Assembly (NCBI GenBank): GCA_036897625.1
Contig: JAYMTA010000679.1
Location: 1 to 25,308 of the forward strand
Reading direction: 5' to 3'
Source of the DNA: Pelargonium cotyledonis
Lineage: Eukaryota; Streptophyta; Magnoliopsida; Geraniales; Geraniaceae
Length of the DNA: 25,308 nucleotides
Positions 1-17,000 of this stretch are shown piece after piece. The translations under genes and the position numbers were made by a program. Positions within the stretch are counted from its first letter, which is position 1. Every line of letters starts with the position of its first letter. The notes under the pieces are model-generated. The model was not told where the DNA came from. It saw nothing but the letters and a program-made list of their open reading frames with translations, and searched no databases.

Positions 1-1
1 G

Positions 2-3822
<3,821 letters not shown>

Positions 3823-4140
3823 AAGGCGCATCACACATGGATGCAGACCTGAAGCCTAAAAGCCTACTTAGGAGACCCTCAGAAGTCAGAAACAACTCCA
3901 AAGGGCTATGGCCCGAATTTTAATGATAATAGATTATTATATCTATTTTCAGGTTTTCTTAATCTTACCGTACATATACTCTTGATCGACTTTTAATAGT
4001 TAATACTAGAAGATTAAAAACAAAACATAGCAGAAAATAAGAATAATAATTTACATTGTATTGTATCTATATTAGCTAGTTTCTTTTGATAGTTTCTATC
4101 TGTGAATTTTTGTAGAAATAAAATGGGAACTAGTTGATGC
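3823..4140 (+). other. 3' UTR of the trihelix-kinase gene with AATAAA at 4117-4122
   Basis: AT-rich sequence after the TAA stop. An AATAAA hexamer at 4117-4122 is followed by T-rich, GT-containing sequence (TTTTGTGAGTTTTATTTA near 4172), as expected for a plant poly(A) site. The true 3' end is not fixed by sequence alone. Confidence 0.5.
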
Positions 4141-4630
4141 ACTTTGAGGAATATTTGTACGCAATTTAAATTTTGTGAGTTTTATTTATCGTTGAATAGT
4201 TTTGTAAGGCTATTGTAATTTTTTTTTATAAGCAACGGGACAACAGGCCTACGAAGGCCAATGTTTCTCACTCCTTCAATAGGCGTCACCTCTTTAGTCA
4301 GTTTTCCTTAAACTAGTAAATCTCACCCCAGATCTTAAAGGAATTTCAAAGCGCGTCAGGCTATCGTAATCTTTTCACGGGAAAGCCCCATTTGGTAGAA
4401 GAAAAAAACCACAACCCCATTGGGCCGTGCTGCACTCGAAATAAAAACTAGAAAAAGGGGGAAATACAATGATAATTTGATTCTTCTAAGTATGTAGGAG
4501 AAAAGAGAGAATTGATTTCATGTCTTTGGAAAAGAAACAAGAAACCACACAAAAGCATATTGTTATTCAGAAAAAAAAAAAGCATATTAGTACAAAACCA
4601 TAACAGGTGAGATTTCTCATAGAATAGCAT
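4141..4630. other. Gap between convergent genes, no gene seen
   Basis: About 490 bases between the predicted 3' ends of two converging genes. The segment 4239-4400 is somewhat less AT-rich than its flanks and begins after a T9 run, which may mark an old insertion, but I cannot assign it to a family. No reading frame here looks coding. Confidence 0.5.
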
Positions 4631-5051
4631 TTTATTTAGTCACAGTAAACGTAAAATGAAAAATTAGCAATTGCAAGGTCATTTGTATATTCTATACAAC
4701 AGCTAATCTTATTTGAGAATCGAATAAAAATGATAAAAGCTAGCTAAAAGCATCGGATAAAATGTATATATATCTGGATCAGCTTATCTGCACCAGCTCC
4801 TAAACCAACCGAGTTTAAATCCTTAGAGATACCAAAGATATAATATGGTTCACAGCTAACTCTATATTCTCTGTACAAACATCCCGAGACCCCATCCGAA
4901 AGCTAGGGTTCATCATCTTTGTGTGTTGCCCTCGTTTCTTTGTGTGGAGAGCTTTTTCGAACAAAACTTTCAATCGTAAATTCTACTCTTACCTCGAGAA
5001 AACAAAAACGGCCCGAGTGCTATGGAGCTAAGCTTAAAATTCCCACCAGTT
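4631..5051 (-). other. 3' UTR of the myotubularin gene with AATAAA at 4636-4631
   Basis: On the minus strand an AATAAA lies about 415 bases past the TGA stop at 5054-5052. The UTR is AT-rich with no extended frame. The length is plausible for a plant 3' UTR, but the cleavage site is inferred. Confidence 0.45.
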
Positions 5052-8000
5052 TCACTCAGCCTGGAAATAACTATCGTAAATTGATAGCCGGTCAAATGCA
5101 TCAAAATTTGCCTTGAGTCCAACAAATTGACTACTCGACTGAGCACAACCAGCATCGGGCCACCTGCACCCTCCATCACGAGAGCGATATGGACATATGC
5201 TTTCACACGCACGACCAACAGGATTGTTGGAGACACCGTCTTCTTGGACTGTAAATGAAACAGACATACCGGATTTCTCATCCCACTGTGCAGAACCATC
5301 TACTACTTCTCTTTGTGGAGAAGCGTGTTTCTGTGGAGCTTCTGTTTGATTGCTTTCAACGTCAACAATGCAATCGCCGCTGTCTGAGAAATGAACCTTG
5401 CACCCGAGTGACTGAATTGCTCGCCTTATTGACGCACTCTCCTTGCTGGCTTTCTTTGCCAACTTCATTGCTGAGCTGTTGAGATGCTTCTCGTTTCGCA
5501 ATTCTGCAGTTACTGATTCCATGGCAAGACTTATTTCTTTAGCTTTCTGTTCAGCCACTTCTTTTGCCTGCAAGCATTTCAATAATCAGCTACAAATAAA
5601 GTATTGACAAAACAGGGTTACGACTTGACCAAGATAAAGGACAAGACGTAAGACAGAAATTGAATAGACTATATCTACAAGCATGACAAGACGTATCGAA
5701 AATATTCCAACTGGTTTAACCCTATGAACATGACCCTAGGTAAAAACTATTTAGTAACCCAAAGCATATGCCCGATCAATTACCTTCTGCAGTTCAGAGA
5801 ACCTCATAACCATACTCCTACATTGAGCTTCAACCTCCCCGGAATAAGCTTCTTTGGGACAAGCCCACCGAAGATGGAATTGGGGCCAGAGGGTCGGTGC
5901 CAGAGCTGCTGCTGGAGGTAACAATGGACCATCATGTTTTGTTGGGTCATAAAAGAGGTTGTAATGAACATGAGACCTTCTGTCTGAAGTACGAACATCA
6001 GCCAAATATGCCCACAAGCATCCGCAAGCTTCAGATAAACCACATTGCTGCCTCTCTCTTTCACTGAAAATTTAGAATAAACAATCAGAAGAAACAACAA
6101 AAGTAGAAGATGCTTCTAATACTTCATAAACATTCTAAAACCTCTTCACATCGCCTAATGTTTCAATATGTCAACTCCAATAGAAGACACTTGTTGATAC
6201 TGCTAAATATGGTTCATTCCATGCTCATGTGGTGCTTATAAGTCTTTTTTATCTCTCCATAAAATTGTCATAATACATCAAGAGTTTCCACGGGTTCAAT
6301 TACAGCTGCAATTGGATATAATACAGCCACCTGCACCATATAGAAGTTAAACCAGTGTGGCTGTTTTAGCAACCATTATCGGAGTTACCCTCGTCCTCAA
6401 CATTGGACTTCAAATATACAGTTAAATTTATTTGAAACAGAAACATGATCCACCAAGCTGAAACACTAATCAACCAACAATGGTTAACACTTACAAGTGT
6501 ATTTACAGAGAAACTTCTAGATTTGTTCTCTTTTTCATTTCCAGCTTAACCAGTATCATACATGCATTACCAGAAAACAGAACTTTTGTGGCTTCTTCAT
6601 ATAGTAAAATCATCTGATCCACGAGATGAGATCCAGAAATGGATGCATGCCAAACACACACCTTAGACACGGAATATTTTAACCTGAAATTACCTGTTGC
6701 ACAGGAAGTTCCCAAAACGACATGAAAGCATGCAATCCATGAAATCCACCAGGAAAGCCTAAAACACCATATAAGACACAACTCAGCAAAAAGAATCACC
6801 ATAACAATCAGTTCATTGTGAGAGTCAATACAAGAAAAGAAAAATATACATACAGAGGAGAACTCGAAAGCAAAAGGATACATCCGCAACAATTGTGAAA
6901 CACAGTCAACCCACTGCAGAAAAAGACAGGTAAATGCTTTATTGGTTACAAGAGAAACTAGGATATAACCTCATGTGCAAGTTTATAAATATTTTCAATT
7001 CATATACGGAGAATTGTCAATCGGGGGGGGGGGGATAATTAAAATAAATGTAAAGAGAGAGAGAGAGAGAGAGTTGTTAGACATGTATCTGGTAACTATG
7101 AGTCTATAAGCAGATACACAATCACCCAGACTATTGTGAATCTCACTTTTACGGGAGCTGAACTGTTAACATCAGATTCTAATGATCTGAGTAGGGGAGG
7201 GTTCAATACTGTGGAGAGAACCCACAAACTTGCTTGCGACTACATTTCTAGATAGCAAGAGCATCATGCAGTGGGACGCCAATTTTACAGTCATAGGTCT
7301 ACATATTTACCTCGAAGGAAATATGGACCGTGCCACGGTGTGGAGGCTCCACTTCCTCTCCTTCACTCAAGGAAGGGAATATTCTTTGGGTTAGGTCAGT
7401 AAGGGCAATCTAGAGAACCTCTTTTGGGCCTCGCTAAGTTAATTAAAGCCTCTCAGGGGACCACCTAATGCCAAGTACGTGCCGAACCCATGACACTAAG
7501 GACATCCCCTTCAAACCTTGCCACCAACCCCCTTTAAACCTTTATAATCCCTCTGGCACCTTAGAAAGCCGTAAGCAAGCATTAATAACAATGCAAACAG
7601 CAGGTAGTCAACTTTTAAGTGAATAAGTATGAGAGGATGTGCTTTAAAAGAAACGCGTTCATGTGGAAAGCATAAAAATTATTTTGAGTGTCATTGAAAA
7701 GTTTACTCCATCTATTATAACTAGATATTATACAAACCAACAGACCTGCAAAAATATTGGAGAAAACTGGTTTGAAGTCTGAGCATGAGAACTAGGAGTT
7801 TGGGTTGATCCTGATGACTGTCGTCCAGGAGATGAAGAGAAACTCCCAGCTGAGGGCTGCCTAGATAATTCGAAACCTCCCGATACAGTTGGCATTCCCA
7901 AACGATCTGAAAATGGATGACCAAATGCAAGCCAATCTTTTTCTACAAGTGCCTGTATTGCATAAAATATTTTCTCTTGATTAGGTACAGGTGAAGTAGA

Positions 8001-11000
8001 AAAATGCAATCACAAGTGAGTCTAACGACGTGTAATGAAAACCTGAAACCCCGCGAATGTCCGATAGTATGGATCAAGTAGCAAATTAGCAAGTGAAATC
8101 AACTGTGTTGTTCTATCCCACCCATCACTGCAGTGATAATAGAATAAAGTTTATGTCAAAAGCAATTATATGGGAATTTCTTTTACATTTAGTATGAACT
8201 GAAAGAAAGATAAAAGACTCCTCAATATTTGGCCAGCTAAGTAACCTCCACAAAATACAACACAACAACATAAGGTATGTTTCAGAGATTTAGCAAAAAT
8301 ACTAAATAGCGTAATAAAAGAAATATCCGCAGCATATATTTGTGCAAAAACAATATAGAGAAGTGTCCAAAAGTGCAGCCTAACAGCATAATTTAGACAC
8401 TAGTCGCTTAAGCCTGATGCCAACCTAGATTTAGAGATATATGGCACAATTCAAAACTCTAATCAGTAAAGATTGGGGTTAATGATATAGGTTGTTAATG
8501 TGTAGCTCTTGCTCAATTCTAGCGAATCACCACCAAATACGCAGGTTTACTTGCTCTTTCACAATATTTCCTCTACCAAATTCAATGAAATATTAGAAAT
8601 GCTGATGAAATAAATATTCTGTCAAAGAGATACTACATATAAAGTTATTGTATAACAACCTCCATATAAAGTCATTGTGAGGTCTGTACCACTGATACAT
8701 GAGATGAAGCACAATTTTTTTTTTTTCAAAAATAAAAGATATGGAACAAACAAAGCTCTATTAGAGAATAAAACCAAAGGCACAAACCCCAGTTTCCTTC
8801 AAATGTCTAGTCCCATTAGACACTCCGTAGCAACTCATATTGGATGGAATATGATATTCAGCCCTTGAGATGTGATTTGTATAGCAAGTATTACAGATGT
8901 ATATATACCTACGTTTCACCAAATGCAGTTTTAAAATAGGAATTGATGTGTATATCCATCCAATCCAAAGTTACACACAGCACCAAACAGGACTTATATG
9001 TTTACAAGCAGACAAATACCAGTTTATGTTGGTTCAAGTTTTGGACAACTCCTAATTCCACTTGGGGGAGAACCTGACTTTCTCACTAACTCCTACTCAC
9101 TCCCTTAACTTTCTCAATCTAGAACACCCATCTTATATCCTGGTATGTTTACAAGCGGGGAAATACCAGTTTATGTTGGTTCAAGTTTTGTACAACTCCC
9201 AAGAACTTTCAGTTAAAATTTAAAATAATAAACTCCATTTTCCACTTGGGCAAGAACCTGACTTTCTCACTAACTCCTACTCACTCCCTTAATTTTCTCA
9301 ATCTAGAACACCCATCTTATAACCCACTTTGCCTCTTCTTTACAATAATTACAATACTCAAGTAGATTAACTGACACCCTAAGAGAGTTGAACTAAGAAT
9401 TAACAATGCATTTCAACCATGTTCCCAAAGGCAGTCTCCGCCCATTCCCTCACCTCTTTGAACGGATACCTACCTGCAACTTCCTGTCTCAACATTGTGT
9501 CTCCTTTCTTCTCATACTTCCATTACTTATACTCCCTGAACAAAACAGGTTAATGAGAAGATATCTTTTCTTTTATTTACCACGGAATCCTAACAGGTGG
9601 ACACATGTAGCATCTTTCGCCAACTTTTTCTATGATTTCCTTCACCTAACCTATTGTTTTTCAGGTTCTGCTTTCATGATCATTACATAATTTAGAATTT
9701 AACAACCAACAGGGGTGGAAAAGAGCGAAATCATATTGTCATGTTTCCACAACACTGGAATGAAAATGTAGAAAAGTATATTAAGATACTTCAAAATTCA
9801 TCACCAAGGAAGACTTGCATATTTTTTTTCCAGTTGCTATGAATTTGACTTGATGAAATTATAAGTTTGGACAAAGACTTCTAACCTGCAATGTACCAGC
9901 ACAGAAGCTGATTCCAAGGCAACACGTGCTGCAATCCAAGCAGAACCAGCTAGGACACTCTGCACATGTATTAACCAACCACTGTCTCCAAGGGTTGATA
10001 CTGAAGCAGACATACTACTCAGATTGCCTCCACCCCAAGTCGACCCACCATGTCTCTGTCAACGATAAAGATATAAATATGGTCATACATGTAGGAACAA
10101 GACATTCTTTCTTAAATTCAGTGGAAGGCATCTAAAATTCATAAATTTGTAATCTTGTGAACATGTACTGTGCGCAAAAATCCAAAAAGGCCTCCAGAAC
10201 ATTTTAATTTGTAGTCTTGTGAACAAGTTTTGTGAAATTTAGACAGATCCAAGCAGATAAACTTGATAGAATCCAAAGCTGCATTTATCATAATCTGTGT
10301 ACAATTGCTTTCATAAAAGATTTTCACATATTTTACTATCTATCTCAAAAAATAAATTCTCTTTCCAATAAATAAAATAAATGTAAAGAAGTAAAATCGA
10401 TATAGGATTACATTACTAACCAAGAATGATGACATTCCATCTGATGAAGTGGTGCCATGAGTATCTAAGTAATCTCTAAGCCGGGCAAGACTTTCCCTCA
10501 TTGCATGTATATTGTCTATTCCAAAGAAAACAATCTGGTGAAACAATACAAAGGAAACATGGCATCAGCATATAGTGCACATAAAGTTACAGGAATAAGA
10601 GACGCATCACTGGACAGCTTATATTTAAACAGACCTCAGATTGAAAATAGTTTGAAGATGACTCTGAGCCACCTCCCATTGCCCCATTAGCCAAGGCATT
10701 TTTCCTTGGTCTTGCATCAGCAATATATAGCTTCCTGTAAGAGAAAAAAAATGTTCATAATACATATTATATAGAATATACCTATGAAAATTATCTTTAA
10801 TGAAGACCACTCATAAACTGAACAAATGGCACCAAAGACACAAAATTATAAATAAATAAAACAATTGTTCGTTAAAAAAAGATACATTTCAGAAAATAAG
10901 TTATCCTTATAGCATCTCCCACCGTGCATATTATAAAATCAATGCTACAATAAAAAAATAGGGCTTAGTAATAGCTTCCAACTCAAGAAATACTATATAT

Positions 11001-14000
11001 ATCCTCATCATTATGTGAGTATACAGTTTCACCATTGCATGATTTTGTGAATGTTGTCACATTTCAGTAATACTTTGCACAAAAACACTCAAATATCAAA
11101 GTAATGCATCTGCTTTAAAATGCATATTAAGAATGGTTGGGAAAAACAATAAAAGAAAAAGAAAAAAAAATCGTCATTTAATTAGATAAAAACAATATAT
11201 ACATAACATAAACACCTACCTCCGCCCTCCATTTGTGCCAGTGAGTTGAGTGCAAAGTGCAGCAACAAGTTTTTCATCAGCATTGCTGCAGATAGATGCA
11301 CAATCATAAGTAAAAAATTAAGCAGATAAAACATAGGTTCAGCTGCTTCAAATGCTAAGCCCTTTAAAAAGATAATTAAATTAATAGATTCAAACTATTG
11401 TTTAGCCCCCAATTTTAATCTATCTAGATAAAAAAAAATTTCTTTCTTCTTTTTTTCTCAATCTTTTTCCCTTATTCATGCATTTGAGCAAACTTTGAAT
11501 TACCTTCTCATATTCATCATGAGACCAACTAATGGTTGAGATGAACGTGCAAGGACTGCCCCAGTATCTACAAGTCACATTAATCAAGACATCAGTGCAT
11601 ATGATATCAAAAGCTGAAGTCAAATAATATTAAGGAAAGGAAAGGAAAGAAAGTCTAATGCACAATTGCACACCAGGGTGACACCATGTAACAACAGGCA
11701 AACGACACCTTGCGCGGAAAGAGGAAGCGTTGAGCACTTCTTCATCACTGACCTTCGTAGAGATTCAAGTTATTAGTAGCATACTTCTAGTTTAAAAGTG
11801 AACTACATCAGAAGTTGATACAATTTAAGAACCAGAATAAGAAGAAAGTATCTCAAAGTCTAACCTGATGTGTCTTGGAACAATCAAAGCAAATGGATAA
11901 GTCTGGCACAGTGTATAATTGGAATTTACAACACTAATTCTCCATAACTCATTGGAGATTGTGAATGAACCCTCTTCAATCATAGCCATTGATGCACGAT
12001 ATGAATCTTTTCTGAGAAGCCGAAAGTATTCATTCAGTAAGCGCACTTTTGGGTTGGTGTTATTATATTTAGATGGTCCAGAAGAAAAGGCATAAAGATC
12101 CCATAGTCGATATGGTTTTGTACACTTCAATAATGCATCAAATACCGCACGCCTCTGTAAGAACCAGAATTTTTAACATCAATTCCTACCATATACATGA
12201 AACTCACTGCATTCATTATGAGAACTTGATAATATAATACCTTGACTTAAACAACTGCTGAAAACAAAAATGAACTCCAATCATGTAAATAAAGAATGTA
12301 GAGAGTACAGACAACAACATTAAGCCTACAATACTTTGATATATAAAATGATAACAGAGTATAGACTCTTAGGCATGAATGATGGAGACCACTGACCTGC
12401 TTTGTTCTAGGGCGGAAACCAAATACAATAATTCGCATATCTTTCCCTGGTAAATGTACAAGCAACTGTTAGTTCAACAAACAGCTCAAAGAAAGATAGT
12501 CAAGTAGATGAATACATGATATGGATGAAAAGACAGCTGACTGCAGCAATCAGGTTGCCTATTTTTTCTCTGATTTTCTCCTTTTTTTTCCCCATCTTTT
12601 TCTTCATCTTCTCCTTTTCATGGTTATCCAAAGAGTACACATCATGTTTGTTATTACATTAAACTTTTAAGAATATATTTAAACATCTAAAGTCATAAAT
12701 GTGATGATATCTAATAATAATTATTTACCTCTGCTCTAGTAACCGTTTCATATGATTTACTCTAGGTTCAAATTGAAAAAAGATTGACAATAAAGTAAAT
12801 CAGGCAACTAAGCAATTTTTGTTTGCTAAATAACTCTACCTAAAACCCAGTAGGAGTATCGTCACTGAGCTACCCTTTTTACATTAAAATCTTGGAAAAC
12901 ACACTCATAATCTTGAGATATATGAATATGACCAATAATTGGAAAAGGTGCATCATTTTTCATACTCACCCTGATCCAAAATTACTTATTCAGTTATTCT
13001 ATACTGCATATTCATATAGCATAATTATATATTTCACATAAGAATTCTCATATCAATTTCACATTCTCTCCTCTAAACTCAGCCTTGGAATGCTACGCAG
13101 AAAGCATCTACAAAATAGATGATCAAAACAATTATATAGACTAGCACTAGAAAATTATAAAAAAGCGTACCAATGACCTGAAGAAGTCGCCGTGAAGGAA
13201 ATTTTTCGGATTGACGAGGGTTTGATTGAGCCTTAACAACCTACATTCCGTCAAAGAAATAAAAATCAACAAGCTACTCTTCCATACGCAACAAACATGC
13301 AATTCAAAAGGAGAAAAACATTGAAAAATCAGAAGCACAAAATATAAGGATTTAATTCTAAATAACTGAGTATGTATATGTTTACTTAAATGTAAAATAA
13401 CTTACTACTTTGTTGAATTTCTCAATCGTTGCCAATGGTATTGTGCCAAGTTCAATGATATTCCTGGTTCCCTCACTCTTTAAGAAGAAGGAAAAAAAAA
13501 AACTGAATAAATATATGAAGGTTATGCATGTGCATGTCATGTTTGAAGTGGATTCAATATAAAAAAGGAAAACTTCAATTCTTGCCAACTAAGGATATTG
13601 ATGGTCTAACCATGCCTCTGGAGTTGAACAAAAAGAAATAAATATGAAAATGACAAGTATCACCTCATTTTGACTGCTGTGAGCAAGCTATGAGAGACTA
13701 ATATAGTCTTAGGATAAAATACACTACATCAAATCCAAGGCTAAGTGTTACGGATGGTGCACCATGGCGCAAGGCACGGCGGATGTCCTTGCCATGGGCC
13801 ACACATGGTGCGCACAGTGCAACTAAGACGCTCCATATTTTAATTGGACAATGTTTTAAGACTTTATTTTAGATGAAATCCCAGAGGCCTCCCAAGCTTA
13901 CGAGAGTTATAAAATAAATGGAATTAGAATTAGGAAACACCAACAAGCATGCAACAATTTGTGTGCACCACATAACTTTATATTCCAGGCTTCCAGCCAT

Positions 14001-17000
14001 CCATAAAGAACAACCACCAATCCATGAGGTGTATAATATATAAATACATCTCATTCTTTCTTACTTTCTATTGTTTTCTACTTCATATCATTTTTTTATT
14101 TTTTTTACTTTCATGATATTTCTAGGAGTTATGTTTCCGAAATGTTATTACTCTACATGATATAACAATATACCTCATAAACACTTTGTCACATCAGAAG
14201 CATTCCAAATGGTTATTATAACTCTTAATCAGCAAATAATTTTGTTATCTGATTGTCAGTGTACCACTTACATGTAGATTACTAAACCTTTTAGTATTAT
14301 TTGGTGTATTTATACTAAACACTTATCATAAGAATTGTATTGAATATGCCTAGAAAACATTTTATTATCAAAATAATAATAATAATAATAATAACAACAC
14401 ATCTGTGCGCCTTATTTTCAAAAGGTGCAGCCGCACACCATGCGCCACGCCTTGAGCCATGGATCCAAAAAAGGTTTGTGCCATGAGTCGTTAATAACAT
14501 TGCCAAGGCTGCATCTCATTTCTGTTTCTATTCCAAAAACATTCCAGTTTCTGATGCAACTATTGAAAGTCCTTTCCATAATTATAAATTAATATTATGA
14601 GGCTTATGTTAAGAAGACACTAAAATGAATGATAAAAGATGAATTAAAATGAATAACAACCTTTTGAAGGAAATGTAAATTGAAGTCAGTAAATTATTTC
14701 AATGGTGGGATATGAAATTAAGATAAAAGAAATGCTACATGCACAACTTACCAGGAAAAGAATACGAAAATTAGTCACTAACAAAGTTCCTGCCTCATCA
14801 GTATTAACAAGAACAACGCCATATCCCTGAAAGAAATAGCACAAAGACTTAGTGTTTCAAATTCGTAGTTTTGAAGATGCAGCAAAGAGAGAATTAACAT
14901 GAAGAACAAAAATTACTGATCATAGTACAAATTATTGTGATATTCTTCGTTCAGAACCTAAATTGTTCACTAACAAAGTTCCTGCCTCATTAGTTGATTT
15001 GTCGAATATTGTGCAAGTAGACCCCAGCTTAGCTTTATGTCTTCATCTTACCCTCTCCAAAAGGATCTCTTTCACTTAAAATGAACTCAATGTCATCATA
15101 GCTATCATGTCAGCACTAAAAATATATATCTCTAAGAACCCTCAAATGCCTTCTTGATCCATCCCACAAGTCAAAACATTTTCATCAGGATTGTTTGTCA
15201 AACCCAACTCAAATGGAGATAAATACTCTACTTTCTCACTAGCCGCCATCTTGGCTATATGTCTACATTTAACAAACGTGGAAACTAAAACCATCTTAGC
15301 TATCATGTTGATACTTTGTAGAAGAGTATATCTTTGGAAACCCTAGTACAAATCCTTAATCCATCTTAGCTATCATTTGGCCAAGCACTTGGTGAGTAAA
15401 GAAATGTTAAGCCATGTCCACATCATCTTCCTCTCATTTCTCCCAATAAAATCCTTAATCGTAATGGGTTAGCAAACTATGGATTTTGTTGTGCTCATGT
15501 AATTTTTGTATCCTTACAATTATTTATAGTTGACTATTGATATTAGAAATGACTTGCATTTATAAATTTCATTGGGTTTTACATAGTTCCTATTAAACTT
15601 TACTCCGACCCGAAAACCTAATACTATTAGACAAAGAGTCCAATTACTATATCAAGTGGCCTCAAATTTCACATTCTTTCAATAAGGGATATTTCACAAA
15701 TCAAATATGTTACGAAAGACCATGGTAGTATTAAATATGGACAAAGGATTACAAATGTGAAATGGATAACTCTTGTAGTCTAAAAATTGCAAGAGAAGAA
15801 ACACTTCTGCAAGGATCTATGTAAAAGTTTTGTCGTGTTAACAAAACAAACAATGAACATTCTTACATTTGTACTCTTTTTCATATAATAACTAGTGGTG
15901 GAACAATATTCATCACAAAGATACGCGCCAAGGGAAACTAGTACGAGGCAACACCCTAAACAGCAAGAATATCCAAGCCATTTTTCAAAGAATGATGAGT
16001 CAGCTACATGAATCATTTAGCACAACTCATTAAGATCCTCCGCTCTATTCTTCTTCTCAACTCCATCTTCTACAAATGCTATCTCTTACAAGCCAACCAA
16101 TATCATATCTTCTTTCTTATTCCTTATTATTTCTTCTGATTGAATTCTCTCGCATTTCTTAATGGGGTCATGAAAGTGAGAGAAATGCAATCGCTATTGT
16201 GAACCAGATTAAAAATAAGAGTGCATAACAAGTTTTCCCTTCCGAACTAAATCTCCAGCCATTAGTCAGACCAAACACTTCCCTTCCATATTGATTCTGG
16301 TTTTTGGTATTTACTACCCAAATTAACAATTACTGGTGTGGTTGCATGGTTCTTTTGTCCATTTTTGGAGAGTATTGCCACTATTTTGCTAGTTTTGAAG
16401 CTAAATCAATGGCTGTCAATTTGCCAAACCAATATAATTCTGGATCCAGATTAGGAACTACTCATAGATGATCTATAATTCTCTTTGTCAAAGTAGATCA
16501 TATGTCTATTAAATTCCATGACACTGTTTTCGCTATATGATGGGGGATAACGTGGGGAAAATTAGCCATATCTGGTCTGACACATAGTTCATTACTTGAA
16601 CCTCAAGAACTTTGAAGCATTTGTAAATTTGTATAGACTTTAAGGGTTTTTTTTTATATATATAACGGAATATAGGCTTTAAGGGTTTAGTTGCCTACAA
16701 AAGGAAAAAAAAAATTAAAAAAAAATAAAAGATGCCAGTGAGTGCCTAAATTACTAATCTTATTGTCTAGTTGCCATGGTTTCTCAAACTATGGTTCACA
16801 ACAAATTCAACTACATAATTGAACTAAATCATACCTCAGAATGTCTGTACACCAACCACAAATTATATCAATAAAGAATTGTGAATTGCAACAAGCTTTC
16901 ACACAAAGCATTACTCAAAACAGAACAATTCCATCCAATAACAGTTTCGCAAATCATGCAAACATAAACACTCAACTAAACATCAAAATTCACAGCCAAA

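Noticed and set aside
4246..4259. Perfect 5-bp stem hairpin (GGCCT/AGGCC)
   Set aside because: Too short to mean anything, and plant pol II genes do not use such hairpins as terminators.
7450..7530. Possible tRNA gene or SINE promoter in myotubularin intron 15
   Set aside because: Only a partial B-box-like string; no A box at the right distance and no cloverleaf.
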